Notes under the pieces: model-generated | What the model was told of the DNA's origin: nothing | Database searches by the model: none | What the model saw: only the letters and a program-made list of their open reading frames with translations | Program-made: the position numbers and the translations under genes | In this document: piece by piece, positions 53,085-62,046 of the stretch | Layout: each line of letters begins with the position of its first letter | Numbering within the stretch: position 1 is the first letter of the stretch | DNA from: Parasphingopyxis marina | GTDB lineage: Bacteria; Pseudomonadota; Alphaproteobacteria; Sphingomonadales; Sphingomonadaceae | DNA: 64,000 nucleotides | Reading direction: 5' to 3' | Assembly (NCBI RefSeq): GCF_014237875.1 | Contig: NZ_JACJVJ010000001.1 | Location: 732,501 to 796,500 of the forward strand

Positions 53085-54323
53085 TTAGAGCCGCACCCGG
53101 TAGATCTCGGTCTCGCCGACGCCCTTGAGGGTCAGCGTTTCGCCGGCGTCGAATTCGAAATGTGCCCGGGCCTGGTAATAGGTCGCGGCGGACACCGCGA
53201 TGCCGTTATGCTCGGCCACGCCCTCCACCCGGCTGGCGATGTTCATCGTGTCTCCCCAATAATCATAGGCGAGACGGCGGGATCCCACGACGCCGCCGAC
53301 TACCGGCCCCGAATGAATGCCGATGCGCAGCTTGATGTCGACGCCTTCTTCGGTGGCCAGCGCCTGCGTCTCGGCGATCAGTTCGCGGCCGAAGGCGATC
53401 GCCGCCTGCGCACCGCCGCCGGGTGAAGCCGTGCCCCCGGCGACCGCGAGATAGGCGTCGCCGATGGTCTTCACCTTTTCGACGCCGTGGCTTTCGGCGC
53501 ACCGGTCCGCGAGCAGGAAGAAGCGGTTGAGCGTTTTCACGAGATGGCCCGGCGACAGCTGTTTCGCGAGGCCCGAAAAGCCGACGATATCGACAAAGAT
53601 CACCGAAACGTCCGAAAAGGCGTCGGCGACCGCTTCGCCCGCGCGCAGCCGCGATGCGACCTCTTGCGGCAGGACATTGTAGAGCAGTTCCTCGGTTTTA
53701 GCCTTTTCGGCTTCGAGCGCCTCGTTGGCCGCGAACGTGTTGCGCGCGCGCCGGTCGATGTCCCAGTTCACATAGGTGGCGAAGACGAAGAAGGTCGAGA
53801 AGTTGGTGAGCGTATAGACTTTGGAGATGAAGCTGCGATCCGCCATCAGCAGGAACAGCACATATAGGCCGAACAGGGTCAGGGCCCAGAGCAGGTAAAG
53901 GCGGACATTGGCGATGAAACCGATCCCGGCGAAAACGACGAGGATACCGATATTGATGATCGCCATGCCGAAGCGGGAAATACCGGTGATTTCCGATTGC
54001 GCGGCCAGTGCTTCGATCAGCAGCGCCATGGCAACCGTCAGCGCCGTGAACAGTGCCAGGTCCACCCACAGCGTTTCGAGGTAAAAGCGCGTGCGTGTCA
54101 GCAGGAAGAAGCCCGCGAGCACGGCCATGAACAGCCCCGCCGCAATATTATACGCGATCACGCCTTCGCGCGGGAAATACATCGGGTTCATCGTGATATA
54201 GGTAAGGAAGGTTGCCAGCCCGATCAGGATCAGTGCTCGGCTCGCGGGAATCCGCGCAGCGCGCTCGCTCGTCACATAGCGCTTCTCGGTATCGGCATTG
54301 TCGAAACGATTAAGCAACGCCAT
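53085..54323 (-). CDS. Membrane adenylate/guanylate cyclase (class III)
   Basis: A 412-residue protein. Six hydrophobic helices occupy the first 180 residues (IPASRALILIGLATFL, IAAGLFMAVLAGFFLL, LWVDLALFTALTVAMALL, FGMAIINIGILVVFAGI, LLWALTLFGLYVLFL, FSTFFVFATYV). The C-terminal catalytic domain has VSVIFVDIVGFSGLAK (metal-binding Asp pair), TIGDAYLAVAGG and IHSGPVVGGVVGSRRLAYDYWGD. ELLYNVLPQEVASRL is the coiled linker before it. The start at 54323 uses AGGGGGG upstream; 54344 is an alternative. It makes cAMP or cGMP in response to an unknown signal. Confidence 0.92.
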   Translation of the reverse strand: MALLNRFDNADTEKRYVTSERAARIPASRALILIGLATFLTYITMNPMYFPREGVIAYNIAAGLFMAVLAGFFLLTRTRFYLETLWVDLALFTALTVAMALLIEALAAQSEITGISRFGMAIINIGILVVFAGIGFIANVRLYLLWALTLFGLYVLFLLMADRSFISKVYTLTNFSTFFVFATYVNWDIDRRARNTFAANEALEAEKAKTEELLYNVLPQEVASRLRAGEAVADAFSDVSVIFVDIVGFSGLAKQLSPGHLVKTLNRFFLLADRCAESHGVEKVKTIGDAYLAVAGGTASPGGGAQAAIAFGRELIAETQALATEEGVDIKLRIGIHSGPVVGGVVGSRRLAYDYWGDTMNIASRVEGVAEHNGIAVSAATYYQARAHFEFDAGETLTLKGVGETEIYRVRL

Positions 54324-54495
54324 GCCGCCGCCCCCCTCGTGCATCGCGGACCGCCATCTTGATGACATGATCCGGCGAAAAGACCAAGACGAGAGCATCG
54401 GCATAGGGCTTGGAAGCCCGCTCCCGGTTCAATTCGACTTGTAAATCGCCGGCAATAGTTTAAACGGCAGCTTCTATAATGACTGCGGAAAAAAT

Positions 54496-55584
54496 ATGTT
54501 TGTTATGAAGAACTTAGAAGAGTTTTTTCCACAGACGGCGATGTTCAACCTGCCGGTCGCGCTGGTCCTTACGGACCCGCATATCGACGATAATCCCATT
54601 ATCTATGTGAACGGCGCTTTCGAACGGACGACAGGCTATACGCGCGAGGCCGCGATCGGGCGTAACTGTCGGTTCCTGCAAGGCCAGGATACGGACCCAG
54701 AGGCGCGGCGCGCGATCCGCCGGGCAATCGCGGACGAGCAAACAGCAACGATCGACATCTACAATTATCGCGCTGACGGTGAGGGGTTCTGGAACCGGCT
54801 GATCGTCGGCCCGATTTACGACGATGACGGCAAGCTGCGCTATTTCGCGGGCATCCAGAACGACCTGTCGATCATCCGCGACGACATCAAGCTTTCACGA
54901 CATGCCGACCGCGTGCTCCGCGAGGTCCAGCACCGCGTGAAGAACCACCTGTCGATGATCGTATCGCTGATCCGGATGCAGGCAAAGGCGCCCGATCCTT
55001 CGGCGAGCTACGATGCGCTCGCCAATCGGGTGGAATCCATCCAGATTCTCTACCAGGAGATGACGGCGGCCGGGGTCGGCTCGATCGAGAGCGACACGAT
55101 CCGTGTGGGAGCCTATGTCAGCCGTATCGCCTCGGCCATCGGCCATCTCGACGGGCGGGCCGCGGTGCGGCTCAACGTCGATTGCGACGATGTCGAAATG
55201 GACGCCGACGAGGCCGGGAAGCTGGGCCTGCTCGCTTCGGAATTCCTGACAAACGCCTTCAAGCACGCCTTCAAGGGCCGCGAGGAAGGGCTAATCGAAC
55301 TGAGCCTCAAGCAAATCGACAGGGGCGGCATCCGTCTGCGCGTCAGCGATGACGGGCGGGGTATCCACCCGGACAATAAATGGTGCACCCTCGCGACCCG
55401 GAATGGGAGCGGAGAAAGCCCGGCCGACGCAGATGCAAAGGTTTCCGAAGGCGCGCGCAGCGGCCTGGGCGTGTCGATCGCGCAATCGCTGATCCGCAGC
55501 CTGCGCGCAGAGGTTTCGGTGGAGAGCGGGCAGGGCGGTACGGTCATCGCGATCGACGTGCCGCCTGCCGAACCGCTCGCTTAG
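54496..55584 (+). CDS. LOV-domain blue-light histidine kinase (HWE/HisKA_2 type)
   Basis: A 362-residue soluble kinase. The N-terminal LOV domain has the flavin-adduct signature GRNCRFLQGQDTD with the photoactive cysteine. RADGEGFWNRLIVGPIYD and YFAGIQNDLS complete the fold. The kinase part is HisKA_2/HWE-like: EVQHRVKNHLSMIVSLIRMQA holds the phosphorylated histidine. The ATPase domain has LGLLASEFLTNAFKHAF and RVSDDGRGI. Such LOV-HKs occur in alphaproteobacteria and feed general stress or light responses. No response regulator is adjacent. Its stop overlaps the convergent PEP-mutase-family gene. Confidence 0.94.
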   Translation: MFVMKNLEEFFPQTAMFNLPVALVLTDPHIDDNPIIYVNGAFERTTGYTREAAIGRNCRFLQGQDTDPEARRAIRRAIADEQTATIDIYNYRADGEGFWNRLIVGPIYDDDGKLRYFAGIQNDLSIIRDDIKLSRHADRVLREVQHRVKNHLSMIVSLIRMQAKAPDPSASYDALANRVESIQILYQEMTAAGVGSIESDTIRVGAYVSRIASAIGHLDGRAAVRLNVDCDDVEMDADEAGKLGLLASEFLTNAFKHAFKGREEGLIELSLKQIDRGGIRLRVSDDGRGIHPDNKWCTLATRNGSGESPADADAKVSEGARSGLGVSIAQSLIRSLRAEVSVESGQGGTVIAIDVPPAEPLA

Positions 55585-56363
55585 CCTTCGAACGCCGCCC
55601 GCGCCGCTGCGGTGAGGCTCGCCATCGCCTCTCGCCAGGGCCCGGGACCATAGCTGATCCGGGCAATGCCGAGCTCGGCGAGCCGCGCGGTCGGCGGCAT
55701 CGCGTCGAACATCATCGCGTTGACGGGAAGCGCGGTTGCCTCGCACACAGCGGCGATTTCGGTCTCGTCGGCAAGGCCCGGGATGAAGAAGCCGCTGGCG
55801 CCCGCTTCGGCATAGGCCTTGGCGCGCTCCAGCGCGATGCCCAGCCGGTCGCCCTCGGCCAGGGTCTTGCGGCCCGCGCCCAGCCACACGTCCGTGCGCG
55901 CGTTGATGAAGAAATCGACGCCTGCCTTGTCGGCGACCGCGCGGATTGCGGCGATCCGTTCGGTCTGAAGGGCCACCGGGTGAAGGCCGGCGCCGCCGAT
56001 CACCTGATCCTCGAAATTGATGCCGATGACGCCGATCTCGATCATCGCCTGGGCATGGACGGCGACGAGCTTCGGATCGACCGCATAGCCGCCCTCGAAA
56101 TCGACGGTCAGCGGTAAATCGACACTGTCGACGATCCGCATCGCATTGTTGAGCGCCTGTTCCATCGGCAGGGATTCGGCGTCGGTATAGCCGCGCGCTC
56201 CGGCAACCGAAGCGCTGCCGGTGGCGATGGCCTTCGCGCCGGCATCGGCGACGGCCTTCGCGCTGCCTGCGTCCCAGACGTTGAACAGGATTACCGGATC
56301 GCCGGACACATGCAGGGCATGGAAGGCTCTGGCGCGGGCTTGCTGGTCGGATGATTGGGGCAT
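55581..56363 (-). CDS. Isocitrate lyase/PEP mutase family protein
   Basis: A 260-residue TIM-barrel protein of the ICL/PEPM superfamily. Motifs: ILFNVWDAGSAKAVADAGAKAIATGSASV at the N-terminus, LPLTVDFEGGYAVD for the metal-binding Asp/Glu, IGINFEDQVIGGAGL, and FFINARTDVWLGAGR. The loop that distinguishes isocitrate lyase (KKCGH) is absent, so it is more like a 2-methylisocitrate lyase, oxaloacetate decarboxylase or phosphonomutase relative. The exact reaction is not predictable. Confidence 0.9.
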   Translation of the reverse strand: MPQSSDQQARARAFHALHVSGDPVILFNVWDAGSAKAVADAGAKAIATGSASVAGARGYTDAESLPMEQALNNAMRIVDSVDLPLTVDFEGGYAVDPKLVAVHAQAMIEIGVIGINFEDQVIGGAGLHPVALQTERIAAIRAVADKAGVDFFINARTDVWLGAGRKTLAEGDRLGIALERAKAYAEAGASGFFIPGLADETEIAAVCEATALPVNAMMFDAMPPTARLAELGIARISYGPGPWREAMASLTAAARAAFEG

Positions 56364-56481
56364 GGCGATGAATCTCCTTGGCCACCTGCTTAGGCCTGAA
56401 GCTGCACCGCGTCCTCCCGTTTCTTGCGTTCAACGCGTCGGACGAAGCGGGAGGCCGACGCTAGAGGCAAATCACTCCGTG

Positions 56482-57282
56482 CTAATGGACGAACCGCGCC
56501 ACGACATCGCGATAGCTGCGGCTCACCTTCACCTGCGCGCCGCTTTCCAGCACCAGGAAGCATTCGCCGTTGGTGTGCGGCTTCACCTGGCGCACCTGAT
56601 CGAGATTGACGATCGTCGAACGGTGAACGCGCTGGAAGGTGCGCGGATCGAGCCGCTTTTCGAGATCCTTCATCGTCTCGCGCAGGATCAGCGTATTGTC
56701 GCCGGTATAAATGCACATATAGTCGCCGGCCGCATCGATGCGTTCGATGCTGCTGATATCGACGCGGAAGATCTGGCCGCGATCCTTGACGTTGAGCAGC
56801 TTCTCGTAGCGGCTGGCTGCCGGCGCCTCGCCCTCGGCGGCCATTTCCTCGGCGGCTTCGGGGGCGACTTCGGCGAGCACTTCCTTTAGCCGCGCGATTT
56901 CCTCTCCGCTATTCTTCTCGGCCAGCCGTTCGCGCACCCGGGCCAGCGTGTCGGAGAGCCGGTCTTCCTCGACCGGCTTCATCAGATAGTCGACCGCCTG
57001 CGCCTCGAAGGCGCGGATCGCATGGTCGGAATAGGCGGTGACGAAGACGAAGAGCGGGGGCTCCACGTCCATCAGCCCCTGAACGACCGAAAAGCCGTCG
57101 AAGCCGGGCATCTGGATGTCGAGGAAAACAAGATCGGGCTTGTGGGTCTTTACCGAACGGATCGCCTCGCGGCCGTTGGTACAGGTATCGATGATCTCGA
57201 CATCGTCATGGGGTTCCAGCCGCAGCTGGAGGCCCTGGATGGCGAGGGGCTCGTCGTCGACGATGATAGCGCGAATGGTCAT
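56482..57282 (-). CDS. LytTR-family response regulator
   Basis: A 266-residue regulator. The receiver domain has IVDDEPLAIQGLQLRL with the acidic pair, the phosphorylation site KPDLVFLDIQMPG, and the conserved T/S and K later (VFVTAYSDHAI, YLMKPVEEDRL). The C-terminal LytTR DNA-binding domain begins near residue 155 and has AAGDYMCIYTGDNTLILRET, FQRVHRSTIVNLDQVRQV and KVSRSYRD. Its start overlaps the histidine kinase stop by 4 bp, so the two form a pair. Confidence 0.94.
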   Translation of the reverse strand: MTIRAIIVDDEPLAIQGLQLRLEPHDDVEIIDTCTNGREAIRSVKTHKPDLVFLDIQMPGFDGFSVVQGLMDVEPPLFVFVTAYSDHAIRAFEAQAVDYLMKPVEEDRLSDTLARVRERLAEKNSGEEIARLKEVLAEVAPEAAEEMAAEGEAPAASRYEKLLNVKDRGQIFRVDISSIERIDAAGDYMCIYTGDNTLILRETMKDLEKRLDPRTFQRVHRSTIVNLDQVRQVKPHTNGECFLVLESGAQVKVSRSYRDVVARFVH

Positions 57283-58373
57283 GCGGCTTCCTTTGCCTGT
57301 TCTGTTTGCAGCGGAATCTCAATCAGAACGCGAAAGCCCCCTTCGTCGTTCTCCTGGATTTCAAATCTTTGGTCCTCCCCGAATGCCTGGGCCAACCGGT
57401 CCTTGATATTGGTCAGCCCGACGCCGGTTGAATCCTGACGCCTGCTGGGCGCTCCATGCAAGCCCGGCCCGGTGTCGGACACGGCGATCTGCACCCGATT
57501 TCCGACCTGTTGCGCCGAAATACGGATTTCCGCGCCTTCCTCCTGCGGCGTCACCGCGTATTTGATAGCATTTTCCACGAGCGGTTGCAGCAACAGTGAT
57601 GGCAGGCGCGCGCGCGTGACCCGGGGATCGATGTCGAATTCGGGGCGCAGCCGGTCTTCGAAGCGCATCCGTTCAATCTCCAGATAGAGTTTCAGCGTTT
57701 CGATTTCCTGGCTCAGCGGCACCCGCGCCGTTGGCTCGTTGGCGAGGGTGTAGCGCAGGAAGGAGGACAGGCGGGAAAGCATCGCATTGGCCCGTTCTGT
57801 CTGTTTCAGCAGCACCAGGGTCGAAATCGAATTCAGCGTGTTGAACAGGAAATGCGGGTTGAGCTGGTAGCGCAGCATCGCGAGCTGCGCGTTCGAGGAC
57901 TGGGTTTCCAGGCGCAGCAACTGATCGTTCTGCTCCTCGATCAGGATATAGAAGTTGATGCCGTAATAGAGGCCGGACCAGGCGACGAGGAGGGTGAAAT
58001 CGAGCAGGATTGCGCCGAAAAACTGGAGGCCGGAAGGCATCTCTCCGCCCCGGTAGAATGCAGTGAACGCCCAAACCTCGATAAAGGAGAAGACCGCCGA
58101 GGCGAGCAGCACCACAAACACCGATCCACCCCAGGTCAGACGCGGCGTGCGCGTGATGAGCTGGCGGAAGATCACCGCCATGATCAGTGTCAGGCAATAT
58201 CCGGTTGCCGTCGCGATTGCGGCGGGCACGATGAACAACGGACCCATATTGTTGGCAATGCCGCCGAGCGATCGTAGGATGAAATAGCCCGACCAGCCAA
58301 CTGATTGGAGCACCCAGAAGGCGCGGTTCTTGTCGCCAAAAAAGGGTTTGGACCTGAGATCTTCGAGCGCCAT
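57279..58373 (-). CDS. LytS/YehU-like sensor histidine kinase
   Basis: A 364-residue membrane kinase. Four hydrophobic helices occupy roughly residues 20-165 (including FIVPAAIATATGYCLTLIMAV and SVFVVLLASAVFSFIEVW). The PF06580 His_kinase motif is LRYQLNPHFLFNTLNSIS, with the phospho-accepting histidine. The HATPase has PLVENAIKYAV, SDTGPGL and GVGLTNIKDRL. It acts with the LytTR regulator encoded immediately downstream. The input signal is unknown. It is divergent from the PstS gene across a Pho-box region. Confidence 0.93.
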   Translation of the reverse strand: MALEDLRSKPFFGDKNRAFWVLQSVGWSGYFILRSLGGIANNMGPLFIVPAAIATATGYCLTLIMAVIFRQLITRTPRLTWGGSVFVVLLASAVFSFIEVWAFTAFYRGGEMPSGLQFFGAILLDFTLLVAWSGLYYGINFYILIEEQNDQLLRLETQSSNAQLAMLRYQLNPHFLFNTLNSISTLVLLKQTERANAMLSRLSSFLRYTLANEPTARVPLSQEIETLKLYLEIERMRFEDRLRPEFDIDPRVTRARLPSLLLQPLVENAIKYAVTPQEEGAEIRISAQQVGNRVQIAVSDTGPGLHGAPSRRQDSTGVGLTNIKDRLAQAFGEDQRFEIQENDEGGFRVLIEIPLQTEQAKEAA

Positions 58374-58458
58374 CGCGTGTATCTAGTAGATTTCCCGGGG
58401 TGCGGGAAGCGCAGGTTTGCGCCGACCGTCCTATGCGCCGCGCACATCGCGGCATCGT

Positions 58459-58491
58459 TGTAACCATAGTGTCACATAGATGTCGCATGAG
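58459..58491 (+). promoter_or_regulatory. Pho-box-like triple 11-bp repeat before pstS
   Basis: Three in-phase 11-bp units: TGTAACCATAG, TGTCACATAGA and TGTCGCATGAG. They resemble the PhoB consensus (CTGTCAT-N4 repeated every 11 bp) and lie 62 bp before the preferred PstS start. Similar units precede phoU and the porin gene. Confidence 0.75.
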
Positions 58492-58552
58492 GCGCTTCAA
58501 GGGTCGCTATGGACGAAGCATGGCCCATCTGCACACAATCATGGAGGATCAT

Positions 58553-59587
58553 GTGCGCACTCCTATCTTTGGACTGTTGGCGGCCGCGGCCGTTACCCTG
58601 GCGGCTTGCGGAGGTGGCGGCGGCGGAGACGGCGTGCGCGCCATCAAGGTGGTCGGCAGTTCGACCGTCTATCCCTTCACCCGCGCGGTGGCTGAGAATT
58701 TTGCCCGCAACAACCCCGATTTCGGTTCGCCGGTCGTCGAATCGACGGGCACCGGTGGCGGCATGGAGCTGTTCTGCAGCGGTGTCGGAACCGAGCATCC
58801 CGATATCGCCAACGCGTCGCGGCGAATGAAGGTTACCGAGTTCGAAAATTGCCAGGCAAATGGCGTGGACAATATCATCGAACTGCAGGTCGGCATCGAC
58901 GGACTCGCGGTGGTCGCCGCGCCCGACGGGCCGAGCTTTTCGCTGACCCGCGCCCAGATCTATCAGGCGCTCGCTGCCGAACCTTGGGGCGAGGCACAGA
59001 CTGCCGAGACCTGGACGGACATCGATCCCTCGCTGCCCAATGTGCCGATCCGCGTCTACGGCCCGCCCTCGACGAGCGGCACCCGCGATGCGTTCATCGA
59101 GCTGATCATGGAAACCGGCTGCGCTACCAACCCCGCCGTCGAAGAAATGGACGAGGAGCGTAAGGACGAGGTCTGCACATCGATCCGCGAGGATCAGGCG
59201 TTTATCGAAGCGGGCGAGAACGACAATCTCATCATCCAGCGGGTCAATCAGAATCCCGGTTATCTCGGCTTGCTCGGCTATAGCTATCTGGAAGAGAATG
59301 AGGGCCAGGTCGTCGGCGTTCCGGTGGACGGCGTCGCGCCGACCTATGAATCCATCGCCAGCTTTGAATATCCGGGTGCACGGCCGCTCTTCATCTATAT
59401 CAAGGGTAACCATCTGGACGCCATTCGCGGGCTTCGCGAATTCGTGGCGGAGTATGTTTCGGCCTGGGGCCCGGACGGATATCTTGTCGGCGAAGGCATG
59501 ATCGCCAATCCGGAAGATGTTCGCGAACGCTATGCCGCGATCGCCGAAGCGATGACGCCGCTCACCGCTGCGGATTTTGAAAACTAG
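58553..59587 (+). CDS. PstS-family phosphate-binding lipoprotein
   Basis: A 344-residue substrate-binding protein of the PstS family. A lipobox LAAC ends the leader (LLAAAAVTLAACGGGG), so it is a lipoprotein. Family motifs are VVGSSTVYPFTRAVAE, ESTGTGGGMELFC for the phosphate-binding loop, and PPSTSGTRDAF. GTG at 58553 follows GGAGG; ATG at 58541 is the alternative start. It should feed a PstCAB permease, but no pst permease or ATPase gene follows: the next gene is phoU. A rho-independent-like hairpin ends the transcript. Confidence 0.93.
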   Translation: MRTPIFGLLAAAAVTLAACGGGGGGDGVRAIKVVGSSTVYPFTRAVAENFARNNPDFGSPVVESTGTGGGMELFCSGVGTEHPDIANASRRMKVTEFENCQANGVDNIIELQVGIDGLAVVAAPDGPSFSLTRAQIYQALAAEPWGEAQTAETWTDIDPSLPNVPIRVYGPPSTSGTRDAFIELIMETGCATNPAVEEMDEERKDEVCTSIREDQAFIEAGENDNLIIQRVNQNPGYLGLLGYSYLEENEGQVVGVPVDGVAPTYESIASFEYPGARPLFIYIKGNHLDAIRGLREFVAEYVSAWGPDGYLVGEGMIANPEDVRERYAAIAEAMTPLTAADFEN

Positions 59588-59611
59588 GTTTCCATACAAT
59601 GCTTTAAGAGG

Positions 59612-59641
59612 AGGCCGGGCAAGCGATTGTCCGGCCTTTTC
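59612..59641 (+). terminator. Hairpin terminator after the PstS gene
   Basis: AGGCCGGgCA and TGtCCGGCCT pair across a short loop (AGCGAT) and are followed by TTTT. It lies 25 bp after the PstS stop and should separate it from the phoU transcript. Confidence 0.75.
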
Positions 59642-59681
59642 TCTATGCGAAACATGCGCATTGCGCTGATTCACACATTGT

Positions 59682-59710
59682 TGTAACATAAGTGTCATAA
59701 TTGTTGCGTG
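59682..59710 (+). promoter_or_regulatory. Pho-box-like repeat before phoU
   Basis: TGTAACATAAG and TGTCATAATTG in 11-bp phase (59682-59692 and 59693-59703), with TTGCGTG continuing the phase. The units closely match the pstS site. It lies just before the phoU start (59734). Confidence 0.75.
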
Positions 59711-59733
59711 ATTTGGATATTGGAGCGGACGTC

Positions 59734-60432
59734 ATGAATGGCGATGCAAAACACACGGTCACCGCTTTCGACGATGAGTTGGAGGCATTGCGGGCCAATA
59801 TATTGGAGCTTGGCTGGCGCACGTCGCTGGCCATGACCGATGCGATTTCCGCGCTTGAGAATCGCGATCAGGCGCTTGCCCGCCAGGTCGTAACGGCCGA
59901 CCGCGAAACCGACCGGCTGGCCGCCGAGGTCGAAGCCGCGGCCGTCAACATCATTGCGCGCCGCGCGCCGATGGCGGACGATCTGCGCGTGCTGGTGTCA
60001 GCGATCAAGATCGCCGCGCTGCTGGAGCGCACGGCCGATTATGCGAAGAATATCGCGCGCCGGGTGCCGAGCATCACCGCCAAATTTCCCAAAAAGCTGC
60101 GCATGGTGATCGGCGAGATGAACGATGCGGCGCAGGCGATGCTGAGCGATGTCGTCAAGGCCTATGCCGAAGCCGATGTCGCGCTCGCCAATGAGGTGTG
60201 CGTGCGCGACGATGCGGTCGACGATATGCACGAGGCGTTGACCGCGATGCTGATCGAATTCATGATCGAGAGCCCGGATCAGATCAGCCAGGCCGCGCAC
60301 CTGCTGTTCGTCAGCAAGCATCTGGAGCGGATCGGCGACCAGGCAACCAACATCGCCGAGATGGTTTCCTATATGGCGACCGGCGAGCAGCCGCGCATCC
60401 GCGATACCGGGCCAGACAGGCTCGCGGCCTAG
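59734..60432 (+). CDS. phoU: PhoU phosphate-signalling protein
   Basis: A 232-residue PhoU with the two three-helix-bundle repeats. HTVTAFDDELEALRANILELG begins the first repeat. The metal-binding motif of the family (E-x-x-x-D-x-x-x-N) is seen in LLERTADYAKNIA and again in HLERIGDQATNIAE. It modulates the PhoR-PhoB system and phosphate uptake. The start at 59734 has GGAG upstream. It is normally the last gene of pstSCAB-phoU, but the permease genes are absent here. The porin gene converges with a 28-bp gap. Confidence 0.95.
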   Translation: MNGDAKHTVTAFDDELEALRANILELGWRTSLAMTDAISALENRDQALARQVVTADRETDRLAAEVEAAAVNIIARRAPMADDLRVLVSAIKIAALLERTADYAKNIARRVPSITAKFPKKLRMVIGEMNDAAQAMLSDVVKAYAEADVALANEVCVRDDAVDDMHEALTAMLIEFMIESPDQISQAAHLLFVSKHLERIGDQATNIAEMVSYMATGEQPRIRDTGPDRLAA

Positions 60433-60460
60433 CCGCGGCCCCTCCGCCCCGAAATCCCGT

Positions 60461-61846
60461 CTAGAAGTCCAGTTCGCCGCGCGCGCCGATAACGTCGACG
60501 CCGTAATTGGTGTCGAGCCCGGCGGCGATCGCCGCGTCATCATATTCGATATGGCTGTAGTTGATCGACAGCCTGGCATGATCGATCGGCGTCCAGATCA
60601 GCGAAAGTCCGTAGAGATTCTGCTCGCCGCCGATGATGCCAGCATCGGTCAGGTCGAGATAGTCGTAGCGCGCGTTGATCTGCACCGCGCCGATCCCGCC
60701 TTCGTCCAGCGGGCGCGCCGGGCGGGTGCGGTTGAACCGGCCGCCGCTATAGCCGCGTGTATCGCCGGGCGTAAGGAAGAAGCCGACCTCGGCATAGCTG
60801 CCGAAGAAAGTGGGGTTGTCCGCCCCGAGCACATCCGCCGTCAGCCAATGGCCCTCGGCGACCGCGTGGAAGCGCCCGCTGATCACCGCCGTTTCCAACC
60901 CGAAACCGGTTTCCTCCTCGACGATCAGGTTCGGCGTCGAGATGAAACGCGTATCGGTCGTGTGGACGGCCGGGCGCTGGCGATAGCGGATATCGTTGCC
61001 GGTCGATTGCAGGTCGCGCCAATGGGCGGAGCCGCCGAAGTGCAGCTGGGCGCCGCCGATTTCGGGCGAATAGACGAGCCGCGCATCGACGCTATAGGCG
61101 CTGTCCGAACTGTCGGTCAGCGCGTCGATATCGTCGGTAAAGGCGCCGGCGTTGAAGCGGATATCGCCCCGCGCATAGCCGACCGACAGGCCGACGCGGC
61201 GTTCGAAACCGAACGCGTCGGTAAAGGCCGCCCGTTCCATGAAGCTCGTGAAGCGGCTCGATGTCAGTTCTTCGAGCGACTGGAAATTATTATGCTGGCC
61301 GGCGGTGATCTCGAACCCGCCGCCCGCGTCATAGGTGATGATCGCATCGGTGATCGCGACGTCGTTATCGGCAAAATCGAGTTCAAGCTTGTAGCCGAAT
61401 CCGCCCGGAATATCGCCCTGCACGCCGATCCGGCCGCGCCGTAGCTCGCTTCCGAAGCCGAGCCGGGCATCGCTATAGCCCGAAGGCCCGTCGACATTGG
61501 CGACATCGTACTGGAGACGGCCGAACGGCTGGAAGCTCCAGCCGGACGAAGACTGGGCGCGCGCTGCGGCGCCGAACGAGACTTGCGGCGCGGCGGCTAC
61601 GGCTTCGGCGGTCTCGGTCGCCGTCGCCTGCGCCGCCTGGGCGGTGGTGGCCGCTTGGGCGGCCTGCTGCGCGACTTCCGCCTGGGTGCCCGTCAATTGC
61701 TGGACGAGCGCTTCCAGCGCGGAGACGCGGGCGCGCAGTTCCTGCAGCTCGGCGGTGACTTCCGGGGGCACCTCTTCGGCGAGCGCCGGGGTGGCGACAA
61801 GCATTGCCGCGGCACAGGCCGACAGCAGCAAAGCGGATTGTTTCAT
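60461..61846 (-). CDS. OprO/OprP-like phosphate porin
   Basis: A 461-residue outer-membrane porin of the OprO/OprP family, which forms anion/phosphate-selective trimers. A signal peptide (MKQSALLLSACAAAMLVATPALA) precedes a coiled-coil-like segment (TAELQELRARVSALEALVQQL) and an alanine-rich linker, then a beta barrel (FQPFGRLQYDVANVDG, RLGFGSELRRGRIGVQGDI, LVYSPEIGGAQLHFGGSAHW). The protein ends in ARGELDF with a C-terminal phenylalanine, as expected. The start at 61846 gives the signal peptide; the frame extends to 61972. A Pho-box-like repeat lies just upstream. Confidence 0.93.
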   Translation of the reverse strand: MKQSALLLSACAAAMLVATPALAEEVPPEVTAELQELRARVSALEALVQQLTGTQAEVAQQAAQAATTAQAAQATATETAEAVAAAPQVSFGAAARAQSSSGWSFQPFGRLQYDVANVDGPSGYSDARLGFGSELRRGRIGVQGDIPGGFGYKLELDFADNDVAITDAIITYDAGGGFEITAGQHNNFQSLEELTSSRFTSFMERAAFTDAFGFERRVGLSVGYARGDIRFNAGAFTDDIDALTDSSDSAYSVDARLVYSPEIGGAQLHFGGSAHWRDLQSTGNDIRYRQRPAVHTTDTRFISTPNLIVEEETGFGLETAVISGRFHAVAEGHWLTADVLGADNPTFFGSYAEVGFFLTPGDTRGYSGGRFNRTRPARPLDEGGIGAVQINARYDYLDLTDAGIIGGEQNLYGLSLIWTPIDHARLSINYSHIEYDDAAIAAGLDTNYGVDVIGARGELDF

Positions 61847-61878
61847 TTCAGTGAAGCTCCAGCGAAGAAGTTGGGGCG

Positions 61879-61911
61879 GCCCTATGACATTCCTGTTACA
61901 AATCGATGACA
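61879..61911 (-). promoter_or_regulatory. Pho-box-like triple 11-bp repeat before the porin gene
   Basis: On the minus strand, TGTCATCGATT, TGTAACAGGAA and TGTCATAGGGC follow one another in exact 11-bp phase. It is the best match to the PhoB consensus in the window. It lies 32 bp before the porin start. Its units are shared with the pstS and phoU sites. Confidence 0.8.
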
Positions 61912-62046
61912 TGTGCCTGGCCCACCTTTCTCGCCGTGCCACCTCCCCGATCTGTCCGGCGCGGCATTGCATAGGTTGGTCAGCTTACGCCGGAAGGAAG
62001 ATTTGGGGTCACTAATGCGACAGTCCGCCGTTGCGATCGTCGCCAA

